A program made the position numbers and the translations under genes. Shown here piece after piece: positions 24,401-35,800 of a stretch of DNA of 64,000 nt. Position 1 is the stretch's first letter, and every line of letters begins with the position of its first letter. The notes under the pieces were generated by a model. It was not told the origin of the DNA. It searched no databases and saw only the letters and a program-made list of their open reading frames with translations. Location of the stretch: NCBI GenBank assembly GCA_947568835.1, contig OX387608.1, forward strand, positions 15,662,001 to 15,726,000, read 5' to 3'. Origin of the DNA: Protonemura montana (Eukaryota; Arthropoda; Insecta; Plecoptera; Nemouridae).

Positions 24401-26906
24401 TATCGAAATTAAATTTCATACGACAGTGGCTCCACTTAACGTGATGTTCCGGTACTCTGCATTTTTGTCGGTAAGGTAGTCATTTTTCACGCAGAGACTG
24501 TAACATTGACGTTGTTTCTCTACCTATAACCTACACTCAACGGCGTAACTGAACTGGTCAAAAACTTGAAATGGAAATCACTAAAAGAAAGAAGAAAAAT
24601 CGCAAGACTAATTAAAATGTATAAGGCAATAACCGGATACAAGCCATGGCAGGAAATAGCAAGAGGAATAAGAAAGGATAAGCAGACAGGAAACTATACA
24701 GGAGAGGGTACAAAAAGAAATAAGGCAGCCAATCAACAATTGGGATACGGACAGTTGAGTGCAATCCCCTCCCGAGTATCAAAGAATTTAAATTTAGGCT
24801 TAATAATATCCAAAAACTATGGTAGAATCTAATATTAGGAATAAAATAAGTTTAAAATAGTTATGCTGAATACTCAGACACCGCAATTTATGTAATTGCA
24901 AATCTGTTTTAATAAATAAATTAAAAAAAAAAAACCCATTTGTATCCCCGTTTGGGCATCAATTTTTGAGACGGTTATAGTGTTGATAATAATAAAATAC
25001 CCCGCGCATTGCAAGCGTTTGCAATTTATATAAGATTACATCAAGGCTGTGAGCTCCTGCCAGACAAGATCTTCGGAGGCTAACGTTGTGTTTTGTGTGC
25101 AGATCTCACGGGCACGTTGCGCCTCCTGTCCTTCTCCCCGGACGGAAGACATCTTGCCGCTAGCGACCTCGGCGGAGGGGTCGCCGCGTTCTTCACTCGC
25201 TCCTGGAAGGTGGCGTTCGCAATGAAGAAAAACAAAGTCGCCACCGCGCTCTGTTTCCGGAAAGACGCTCTAATGGCAGTCTTCGCAGACCATAAGGTAC
25301 AGTCCATCCCGCAGATAGAGATGATGAAAGTTTTAACCTTTCCAGCACCGAGCGAGTTAGGTTATGATGATGGTTTTTAGACTCATGTCTACTTGATTTA
25401 TCCTTAGCACTAGTTTTAATAAAAACTATTTCAACTGGGTTTTGAATGCTAAGTAAAGGACTACTAAATTTCCCGACGTTTCGTTACATGTACTAGTTAC
25501 TTCTTCAAGGACTGCTCTAACCCTAACTCTAGATGCATTTAGGAAGCTTAAACTTGATAATTGTTATAATTTTATGTGGTTCTTTTGCTATCGGAAAATT
25601 GTCAGGACTGCTCTTATCCTCGATAAAGTAACAGGTACAAGTTACAAAACGTTGGGAAATTTAGTTGTTCTTCACTTAGGCTTCAAAACCCAGTTGAAAT
25701 AGTTTTTGTTAAGTGAGGTTATTTTTTGCCGTGCCGCAGATCTGCGAGTGGACCCTGTACGACTCCCGCTTCACGCCGTTCGCAAAGGCGTGCGCGAACG
25801 TGGTCAGCGGATTGTCGGGTTCGTCGGTGGTGACGCGGGCCGCGTGGGATCAGACGCGAAGCGACCGCCTCCTATTGGTCGACGATGCCTCGCTGTACGG
25901 CTTGTCCCCGCCCGCCCCCAGCTCCGACGAACCGGAAGCGGCGAAGAAGTCGCGCGGAGACGGAAAGTCGCTGGAGAATCGGGTGGCGGTGATAGCCAAG
26001 TACAAGGTGCGTTCGTTGCGTGGTTTCTATTTATTTTATTATTATGAACACTATATGAAAGACTATATGGTTATATGGAAGATCAATAGGGCACTGACCA
26101 AGTCCTGCCAAAAAAATATTGAATATCGCCTTTTTTGTACTCCATATACATTATATTATTTCACTTCCTGAGTATATGTATTTCACAAAAAAAATTAAAT
26201 TGAATTGAGCACTGTATTTTGAGACTGTTATAGTGTTGATAATAATAAAATACCCCGCGCATTGCAAGCGTTTGCAATTTAAATAAGATTTCATCTAAAA
26301 ACCCCAACGGTTTATGTTATCGTTATTGTAAAAGCTTGCAATCGACAGGAAATTGTACTGCTATGGCACTTGTACCAGGGATTTGTTCCAGGGAATCGAA
26401 CGCCAGTCTCCAACTTTCACAATTAGCTAACTGAATGATTGTTTTTAGACTCATGTCTACTTGATGTTATGACTAGTTTTGACAAAAACTTTTTCAACTG
26501 GGTTTTTTGTTCGGGATTTTATTTCAGAAATTACAAAATACGTTAGTTTTTGAGTTATTGACCCTGATTATTTTATTTAGATGCATGTAGGATGCTTGAA
26601 CTTGGTAATTTTTATAATTTTATGTGGTTTTGTTATCGGAAAATTGTCAGAACTGCTCTTACCCTTGATAAAGTAACAGGTACAAGTTACGAAACGTTGG
26701 GAAATTCAGTTGTTCTTCACTTAGCATTCAAAACCCAGTTCAAAAAGTTTTTGTTGAAACTAACTGAAACCTTGTGTCGTTTGCAGCATGTGGCGTTCGC
26801 AGACTGGCTCAGCCCCAACGAGCTCGTCGTCGTGGAAACGACGCCGACGTCGCTCCAGCAAAGTCTTCCGCCCGTCTTCAAGAAGGGACGGTTCGGGACC
26901 AAGTAG
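18463..26906 (+). CDS. UTP4: UTP4 / cirhin, WD40 SSU-processome subunit, 12 exons
   Basis: WD40-propeller protein of the t-UTP subcomplex, needed in the nucleolus for pre-rRNA transcription and 18S processing. Exons: 18463-18563, 18769-18934, 19008-19076, 19191-19384, 20043-20254, 20937-21139, 22107-22200, 22946-23087, 23721-23923, 25103-25296, 25740-26006, 26787-26906 (TAG). Phases close to 654 aa (human about 686). Seen: SDGTIEIWC, LAWCKERLFSAGLHGTVLEF, LAWHPDGKQIITGS with DSLRLWDV, HEHDVRALACFGQRLASGG, RHTRHVEVWSLG, LLSFSPDGRHLAAS and the family ending KKGRFGTK. Exon 9 must use donor C|gtaagg at 23924; the later gtgagc at 23991 breaks the frame of exon 10. Introns are crowded with repeats. 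Confidence 0.95.
20424..20872. mobile_element. MITE with four TGACGTCA sites in UTP4 intron 5
   Basis: The terminal inverted repeats are aatagggaaatctccttaa and, in reverse complement, aatagggaaatctctttaa. The inside carries perfect CRE palindromes TGACGTCA at 20599, 20619, 20670 and 20681. No coding capacity. Confidence 0.75.
21228..21775 (-). repeat. 52-bp tandem array of a tRNA-like half unit
   Basis: About ten units. On the minus strand each reads ccaagtagctcaattggtta then gagcaacacccgc and aggtggagatcgagg. Each holds the A-box-like stretch and the anticodon-arm-like part of the dispersed tRNA-like element, without its T arm. Lies in UTP4 intron 6. Confidence 0.9.
22289..22691. mobile_element. 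Foldback element A (UTP4 intron 7)
   Basis: A 403-bp element whose two arms (about 190 bp each) are inverted copies: it starts ccgttgagtgtaggttatag and ends with that sequence's reverse complement. Flanking sequence taccacctgacag is repeated on both sides. Confidence 0.88.
23235..23690 (-). repeat. SINE-like element (5S-derived) in UTP4 intron 8
   Basis: Family body with gatgatgatgaggatgatga, accggcttaacatcccttct and gtcgagaggttgataagc. A 5S-like unit and a partial inverted unit follow. Confidence 0.75.
24130..24543. mobile_element. Foldback element A copy (UTP4 intron 9)
   Basis: Same long inverted arms as the copy at 22.3 kb, and better preserved. The left arm carries aaagatggccgccaaatg. 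Confidence 0.88.
24545..24940 (+). pseudogene. LINE 3' end fragment with poly(A) tail
   Basis: The frame 24566-24829 encodes LKERRKIARLIKMYKAITGY, which resembles the C-terminal tail of CR1/L2/RTE-type reverse transcriptase ORFs (LEERR..ARL..FYKI). An A-rich tail ends at about 24937. It is 5'-truncated and immediately follows the foldback copy. Confidence 0.6.
25375..25725. mobile_element. Foldback family B copy (UTP4 intron 10)
   Basis: Left arm agactcatgtctacttgatt ... aactgggttttgaatgctaa. The right arm is its inverse, with acaaaacgttgggaaattta and cccagttgaaatagtttttg. This copy shows that the family is a foldback. Confidence 0.8.
26440..26760. mobile_element. Foldback family B copy (UTP4 intron 11)
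   Basis: Both arms present, partly eroded. It is preceded at 26215-26290 by a tail-only copy of the tRNA-like element (gtgttgataataataaaata). Confidence 0.75.
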
Positions 26907-29857
26907 CCGGCAGTCACATCCAACAATGTCCAACATTTGGCTGCCCTGCCCGTGCGCTCGGCCAGACGGTTGGCAATACGCCGCTGGGCCGATTGCGTTG
27001 GCCGCATTGGCGAGACTTTCCGTGGGCGGTGACGGCTGGAATTTGTCAGGTCAACGCCGGGTGCTGTTAAATTACTTTTTGCAGTGAAATGTGATGAGAT
27101 AGTCAACTTTTTGAGACGCTAACGACGAAGCAAATTAAAAGTTCTCATCTTTCTTGCCGTAAAAAGTACAGAATCGCTGGATCAAGAATGATTGGAGCGT
27201 TGTTATATTTCACCGGAGACCTGCATTCTGATCCTTGTTACACTGAAGAAATATATGCAATAAGTCAGGAAATGTAAGCTTCAAGGTTCGAACTTGAACA
27301 TGGGGCCAATTAATTTGTTTGCTCCGATGAAAGTACCTTTCTACGTAGCACTTGGATCTCCAAATTATAAACAAATGGAAAGTGCTGCAAGTCGTTTACA
27401 AATACTTCATTCCCAGATGGGTGTTTTTTTTTTCGAGGTTCAAGGTACAGATAAAAAAGCAACCGGTTATCTTGAAATTTGTACCCTTCCAGTGTATATA
27501 GGGGTTGGAAATCAAGGGGCATCTAATAATAGGTGCTATTGCTATCTTCTGAAATGTGAGAGTGGGTTCAACGTTAAGAATGGAGGAAGCCACAACGGGG
27601 AGTAGCGCATCATGCCCCTCGATGGGTTACGGCAGTCCACCTGTGTGCCGTAGTTATATATTTATAATAAATGAGTCTGCCATTCTACAACAATTGTGTG
27701 AACATTCCAACATTGTTCCCAACTCCTCCACTAAAATTCCAGATTTTAAATTCACAGCCTCTTTCAATGTAAATGGTAAGGATAATCCTGAATGACGGGC
27801 AATTAAGGGAAGTTGTTACCTGTAAAATACCGATGGCTTGAGTGCCCTATTTGGCAAGTGGTGTCTGCCCTATCCCAACGTGGCAAATAGGTTTTTCTAA
27901 CCTCTAAGAAGAACTGCCCGAGGCTATAAGAGACTGGGGCCACAAACCATACTAGAGAGCTTGAGGTTCTGGTGGTTATTTGACCAATTGTTTCAGCCAG
28001 GTATAATGGTCTTTGATTCGATCATACATATAACCGCTGAGTGTGTAACAGTACAACTATAAGTGAGATTTCAGCCATTTGTATCGGGAAAGCTTTATGC
28101 GAGGTCTGTAATTTTGCCAGACAGTGTTCGAGGGTGTCTCGACGACTTCTGGCCAATTAAAGGACGAAGAACTAACAGACTTCAAGCCGTAGGAACTTTT
28201 AACAGCAAACTCGAAGAATTGAAACTTGATTTCACAGCTTTATGCAAAATATCGTACATGTGCACAAGGGAAGTAGTAAAAAAAGAAACAAATTACAACT
28301 CGTGGACAGAATGACAATTCTAGACATGGATTACACGTTGCCTGTTGGTTTCTCGCTAGAGTATAGAGCTCCTAGCATGCACCTAAAACAACGCTGGCTC
28401 ATTGACAATATGTAGCTATACGGAAAGGTGAGAAACTAACGTAATGCACCTTTTGAGGAGCTACAAACTTATGGCTTTTATTTCCAATGTCAATTTTCGA
28501 GGCTAGCAGAACAGTGGTGAAGTGGTAGAACCTTTTTTCAAAAATGGATTTATTTATGACCAATTTAGAGAAAATAACCGCGGATTTTTGTGGCAAAACC
28601 TCGCATCTCTATGTGTGAATTACAAAATTGCTAAACCACAACAGTGGCTTGCAAAACCCCACAGCTTCATTGAATTTAGATTATCATTTTGTTAGTTTTG
28701 ATTTCGATTGGAATATTATCTATGGGATGTTTTTTGGCATTTGCACATACAAGTTTTACTAATAAGGTTTCGTTACTTAACTTTTAAAACACTTTTATGT
28801 TTCTCCTGAACAATTTATATTTTGGAGGTTCTGCCAAATCACCATCGATTGGGGTCTTCTGACCAGAATCAAAGCCTACACACATGGCGCCCAGAAAGTT
28901 GCAGCCAATCCAATCTAACACAGAAACCAACCATGTTTAAGATTGGCTATCATTTATTTTCTTTTCCATAATATGTGAACAGCTGTGTCACTTGATAAAA
29001 CTGCCAAAGTTGGTCTTTACGTATTGGCTGCTAGCACATGGGGTGCAAATCCCCGTGGACAAAACCGGGGTAAAGAGATTCTTCAATGACATGAGTTGAG
29101 CATTGTAATTTTACAGCTAGCCTCTTTACAGCCAAACTTTGAGGGTCAACCACCGCTTGGGGGAAAGTACAGGTAACATTCCCAGAAGCGCAATATTAGG
29201 CAAGAAATTACTTTCCGACCGATGCACTTTAAAACTACAAAATAATAATAGAACGCTCGGCTGCATTAAGGGGCAGACAAGAGCGGCCATAAGAAAAGAG
29301 CTACTACGATGCTACGCAAATCATACGTTCGATTTGTTATCTCGAGCTCAAAAATATGATCTAGCCGAAGAGGAGACGAGGGTAAAGCTTAATCGCTGCC
29401 AGTAAAGCGTGAGAATATATTCGGCAGCCGCGCTTTCTACAACAAAACCGTGGTGGCTGGTGAAATATCGGCGCAAGAGCATACAGGTAAGCAAGATGCG
29501 TGCAAACTTTGGTGATTGGGAGCCAGCAAGAGTGGGCAACAAGTTCCAATAGCTCGTTCTAAAAGGAAAAGGATCCCGAACTTATTTCTCTTATTTTGAG
29601 ACAGAGACGATCTGAAAGCGAGGTTTTGGAAGTGGCCACACAGCTGGGCTTGGGAACGAGTTCGCTCTAGTATGAAAAGCCTCGAAGCACAGCAATTGAG
29701 TGCAACAAAGCAGGCAAAGTCGTGTGATTGGCTAGAACTAGAGGCTTCTGTGCACCAGCAGGCCTCCCATTGGCTAGGTCTAGAAGCTTCCATGCGCAGG
29801 CAGGCCTCCCATTGGCTAGGTCTAGAGGCTTCCGTGCGCCATTAGGCCTCCCATTGG
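26907..29857. other. Convergent intergenic region UTP4/ECD
   Basis: Nearly 3 kb with no recognisable gene. Short ORFs (27294-27605, 28063-28314, 29139-29405) show no family motif, start context or splice pattern. 29728-29865 is a 42-bp tandem repeat (attggctaggtctagaggct), three units, running to the ECD stop. Confidence 0.55.
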
Positions 29858-29865
29858 CTAGGGAG
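29728..29865 (+). repeat. 42-bp tandem repeat at the ECD 3' end
   Basis: Three full units and part of a fourth of attggctaggtctagaggct + tccgtgcgccaggcctccc. The last partial unit overlaps the ECD stop codon (29858-29860 on the plus strand). Confidence 0.85.
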
Positions 29866-32800
29866 AGGCGTCGGCTTGAGGTGGACGCACTCCCATTGGC
29901 CCGAGCAGGTTCCCGGCAGGCCCGGGACCGCCCATCTGAGCCCGGTAGCTCTCCAGCACGCCAGCGACCGCACGCATGTCAACGTCCACCGGCTCGAAGA
30001 CCTCAACGTCTGCAAAGTCTGCGTCCTGCAAGACAAACGGACGTCCACTTTAGCCCAACATTCTCACAGCAATTACGATGCACAGCCATGCTGTTAATCT
30101 TGTTAGATGTTAAGATTTTTAAAACCATGGCAGATATGGAAGATCAATAGGACAGTGACCCAGTCCTGCATAAAAAATATTGAATTTGGCCTTTTTTGTA
30201 CTCTAGTTATATACATTATATTATTTCACTTACTAAGTATATGTATTTTACAAAATAAAGAAAATTGAATTGAATTAAACACAACGTATTATTAGATGTA
30301 TTATGTTCAAAGAAGAGGCAACAATTCAACCGAGAACAAGACTGACAATCACAGAAAGAACACCATTAAGCATAGAGGAGCAAAGATCTTTAACAATTTA
30401 CCTGAGCATATCAAAATCAGAAACTCCAGTAGACAAGCTTTTAAACAATTGACAAAAATGTTTTAGCAAACCATGCATTTTATACATTTGACTGTATATT
30501 TTATTGCTAGAATGGATGTGACGATGATTTTAAGTAACTGAAAATACCAAAGTATACAAATATAAAATGTTAGACTTGTCTCCATGCTCTTACATAATAT
30601 ATCATAATAAGTACTATAAGTGTTTTCTTCGGAAAAATGGAAATAAAGGAACAATACAATACAGATTGACACAATCACGTGTCCAAATACGTTTGATGTC
30701 CCACCTGTTGGGTGGCGGCTGCAACCTCGCGGTCCATCTGGTCCATGTATTGCTTGAGCTCTGAACGCGTCGGGTCGAAAGTGTCTGCTTCACCCTCGTA
30801 AGAAGACATGGAACCGTCGGAGCTCCAGTCATCCTCGGGAACAACCAGATCTGTACATGACAAAGCAAGGCTGACATTTTTCAAGTGGCTTCACCCTTTT
30901 AACACATTCTGTTAGATGTACCTGTCCAACAAAACCCAGGACCAGCCACAGCTGGTCTCAATCAACAGGACATACCTGAAATTCTGCTTTCTATCCAAGA
31001 AAATCAGGAAGGGAAATTTCGAGTTCACTAACTGTGATTATGATTGTTTTTAGACTCATGTCTACTTGATTTACAAAATAGAAAATGCGTTCGTTTTTTG
31101 AGTTATTGACCCTGGTTATTTTATTTAGATGCATCCAGGAAGCTTGAACTTGGTAATTGTTATAATTTTGTGTGGTTCTTTTGGTATCAGAAAATTGTCA
31201 GGACTGCTCTTACCCTTGATAAAGTAACAGGTACAAGTTACGAAACGTCGGGAAATTTAGTTGTTCTTTACTTAGCATTCAAAACCCAGTTGAAATTGTT
31301 TTTGCTAAAACTGTAATTCTCCTTGGCAGAATTTTGCCGTCATCTCCGTAACTCACCGAGCATGTTATGGACGGCACACGAGAACGCCTCGCTGTCGAAC
31401 GCGACGGCGTCGGTGGCTGGAGGAGGCTGGGCCTTGCGGCGACGGGGCGGGGCTTGGGGCGGAGGGAACTCGGCGCCGCCCACGTCGCTGGCGTGGTCCA
31501 GGAAGGCGGAGAGTCGTGCCGCTACGTCGGGCTCGGCAGCGGGGCCGCAGCGGGCCGCGAGGAGGGCGTCTACGTCCGCGGGGGAAAGCTCCAGCCACGA
31601 GTCGTCTGTAGGAACGGAATCGGGGGGATTGCGATTGAGAAGGGAACCGGTTCTTAATCGTGCAAAACATGAAGTAGCCTTTCAAAGCTTTTGAGACAAT
31701 TTCATTGACCGCTATCCTAAAATACAAGGGTTTTATGGAATCTAAATTTTGTCATATTTTACCACAATTTAATTGCTTGCATTGACATATGACATTGTAT
31801 TGGTTATAAATAAATAAATTCTCCGTCAAGCACTGACCATCGGAGGGAGGAAGGCTGTGCTCCTGAGCTCTCAACGCGACTGCATCTACGTGCAGCTCGT
31901 CCAGCATCGTTGCCACGTCGACCGCGCTGCGAGACTCGATCACATCGCGGCGTGCGTCGAAGTAATCTCGCGCCGCCGCAGTCCGTGCTTCGTGGTCCAT
32001 CGACCCTGGCAGCAGACCCTGCGCAGCAACAATGTGACAATACCAATCAGCATCGCATTTGTATTTACTATCCATTGTTTATCAACTATTCTTGAAGTTT
32101 TATCGAATAAACATAGGACGGCACTCACTGCTTGGCAGAGGAACCAGGCTATGGAACAGCCTGTCATTCAATGAACTTGCCAAACATTGTAAAATTGCAA
32201 GACTGTATAATAACTACCGGACGTTACAATTCACTTATTGTGTATAATCCTAAGTTGCTAATAAAACCATTATTATTATTTTATAAATGCCATAATGTTT
32301 TTCACAATTTTTGGTAAAACAGCCGCTGGAAATTGTTAGGGTATACGTATACATAAAAAAACACAAAAAACATCAAATCACATATAACCTAGAACATTAT
32401 GAGCCACATTCATGATCATAAATACATAATTATTTGGGTATCTTTATGCATCAGGTAGTCATTCAAAAAGTACAATCACATTTTTTTAAGGCAATGTACT
32501 CGTCAATGTAATAGAAACTCTGGTGCGTTAGGAAATCTTTGACTGCATTTTTAAAAGTCTTCCTTGATCTTTACTTTTCTTTAACATTTGCTGATAGCTT
32601 ATTGTATAGGATGGGGCCCATGTACGTTGCATTTTTATTCGAGGAGGCATTGAGGGTCATTGCTATCGAGTTGCCGGGCTCGAGGCAACGTCTGAGCCGT
32701 GATTGGCCGAGGGTTCGTACCTCGAAGTAGCCGCGCTTCTCAAGGCCGTCTAAGTAGCGCCGCCAGCCGCGCTCGTTGCCGTGACGACGAGACTCAGCCA

Positions 32801-35800
32801 CTAGGATCTCGAAGCCGCAAGCCTGAAGACGGTCATGACATTCACTTGGTCAGTTTAGATCAGTTTTGTTAGAACTTGCGCTTATAACTGCAGTGGACTC
32901 AGCCAATTTTTCTCAATATCAGTATTCCAAAAGAGTTTTTAATCACAGTTTTCATTTTATTATTATCAACACTACAACCGTCTCAAAAATGTATGTCCAA
33001 ACGGGGACACGAACCCCGATCTCCACCTGTCGCGAGTGTTGCTCTGAACCATTGAGCTACTTGGACATTTGCTTTTTGAGAGGATTTCAGTGTATTTGAT
33101 GAGAATGACAGATCTCCAAGGAGTAGAACCAAGAGGCTGTGAATACTCACAGTCACTCTGATTCTAGTGACGCTATATCACGTCACAACCTGTCAAACTC
33201 GAATAACTCCAATTTGACGTTGAATGCATTGTATTTTTAGATAATATCTTATTTAAATAGCAAACGCTTGCAATGCGCGAAGTATTTTATTATTACGAAC
33301 ACTATAACCGTCTCAAAAATTGATGCCCAAACCAATTTTGGTGTTGCTATTCAGCACCGAAATACGACTTCATAATACTCCATTCAAGAATGAAACGTGA
33401 CAGATCGTGAAAAACTATTTCAACTGGGTTTTGAATGCTAAGTAAAGGGCTACTAAATTTCCCAACGTTTCGTAACTTGTACTAGTTACTTCTTCAGGGT
33501 TTGAGAAGTTTGAGGGTTTTACCCTTGAAGAAGTAACTAGTATTTGTTACGAAATGTCAGGAAATTTAGTAGTCCTTAACTAAGCATTCAAAAACCAGTT
33601 GAAATAATTTTTGTTAAAACTAGTGCTAAGGATAAATCAAGTAGACATGAGTCTATAAACAATCAACGTGATGAATCGTGACCCAGTGCTGCCAACTCAC
33701 CAGCTTGATGCCAAGGTTGGCGACCGCGTGTTCCGGATCGGTTGCCGGGGGCAACGTCCAGCCCGTGCGTCGGTCGGGTACGAAGGGGGCGTGTCTCAGT
33801 TTAGCGTAGAGACATCGAGGCAACGTCGCTAGCGTTACCACGGTGATCTCGGGCGGGAACCAACGCATCGCTCGGATCGTCTGCAACCAGGCCGTGAGTC
33901 AGAGTCGTTTGATCGATTGATTTGTGGTAACGATTTGTATAATTTGATATATGATATATATATATATATGTATTGATTTTATATATATAGATTAGCATAA
34001 GAGTCAAGGAACACGAAAGACACATAAGATTAGCAAAACAATCTTGCAATGTTGGGGAAAAACAAAGACTTTTAAATCAATCAGCTTGTGCAGAACACGG
34101 GGACGAGTTTCAACATCACATTAAAATAGACACGGTAAGGATTTTATGTCGAGATGATAGGAAATTCACTAGAAAAGTCAGAGAAGCAATAGAAATTAAA
34201 AAACAACCCAATAACTTCAATAGAGATGATAGTTTTCAACTTGATAGAGCTTGGGGAACAATTTTACAACAGAAAAATGGAATAGAGAATATCAGTGAGG
34301 AGACAGAAGAAATCAGCACAAAGAATTCAGAAGAAAATATTTGGATAGGTAGATTAAGAACTAAACGTAATGAATAAGGAAATTTTGATTGTATCACATA
34401 ACGTTAGGACAACCTCCAAAAATTGTCGTTTTTTCCATACACATAATTAGTTAGTTAAAAAACGCCAATGTGTTCGAGTTCTTATTTCAGAAAATACATA
34501 ATACATTAGTTTTTAAGTTATTGACCCTGATTATTTTGTTTAGATGCATTTAGGAAGCTTGAACTTGGTAATTGTTATAATTTTGTGTGGTTCTTTTGTT
34601 ATCGGAAAATTGTCAGGACTGCTCAAACCTCTGAAGAAGTAACTAGTATATGTTACGAAACGTCGGGAAATTTAGTAGCCCTTTACTTAGCATTCAAAAC
34701 CCAGTTGAAATAGTTTTTTTTAAACTAGTGCTAAGTTTACATGAAGTAGACATGAGTCTAAAAACCATGCCCGTGAGAACTTCATCGATTGATTTGTGGT
34801 GTTTAACGACGCACGTTCGTTAACGACTAAATTTCCCAACGTTTCGTAACTTGTACCTGTTACTTTATCAAGGGTAAGAGCAGTCCTGACAATTTTCCAA
34901 TAACAAAAGAACCATAAAAATGATAACAATTACCCAGTTCAAGCTTCCTAAATGCATCTAAACAAAATAATCAGGGTCAATAACTTAAAAACTAACGTAT
35001 TTTAAATTTTCTGAAATAAAATTCCGAACACATTGGCATTTTTTATTAACTAACCAAGTATGTGTGTGGAAAAAACGCCAATTTTTCGAGGTTGTCTGAC
35101 CTAAAACTTGTGACAACATTAAAAATTAAAACATTTTACATCGTTTGATGACAACATCAAACAAAACAAAATGTATGCCGTGCGCAGCGAAGGTTTGCAA
35201 ACATCTGGAGCGAGGGTGTGTGGTTGCCACGGTTACCTTAGCATCGAGCGGGTCGCGATCGCAGAATGCCCGCACCGCGTCCGCCACGAGCTGGGGACGT
35301 TCGGCCAGCAGGGCTGCCACTGCGACAGGCACGCGAGCTCGAGCCCGGTGGAGCAGCGCCAGGGCACGTCCGGGATACCTGTTTAACAACGGTGTTTAAC
35401 AATGCACTGTTTAACAACAGTCCATGTGGCACTGGTCTAGCATAGGTGAATGAATAATAATAATAATTTATTGTCGGTTTTTGTACCTAGGGATATATAG
35501 ACAGTCATGTTATTCATATATCGAACACAAATGGTTTGTTACATTTACAAAAAGAAAGAAAATACAAAAGAAAAAAAAATAATAATAATTACTAAATAAT
35601 AAATAAGTACATCTACAATAAATCTAGAATAACAAGTCTAGAAATTATAAAATTCGTTTACGCTGTAGAAGCAGTTGTCCATTAAAAACTCTCTGAGCCT
35701 CGTCCTGAAGGACCCATCCTGTATAACTTAAATGCGTTCAGGCAGAGCGTTTAGAAGTTTTGGGCCTGCATGTAACGGCCCTTCTGTCACCTTTTTTAGT

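Larger units (their letters stand above)
24020..25045. repeat. Inverted ends of the tRNA-like element bracketing other insertions
   Basis: aaaattgatgcccaaacggg at about 24035 and its inverse, cccgtttgggcatcaatttt, at about 24950 face each other. Between them sit the foldback copy and the LINE end. The right end continues into the element's usual tail (cgcgcattgcaagcgtttgc). Confidence 0.65.

Noticed and set aside
27294-29405. Three short ORFs between UTP4 and ECD
   Set aside because: No family motif, no splice partners, and lengths expected by chance in this composition.
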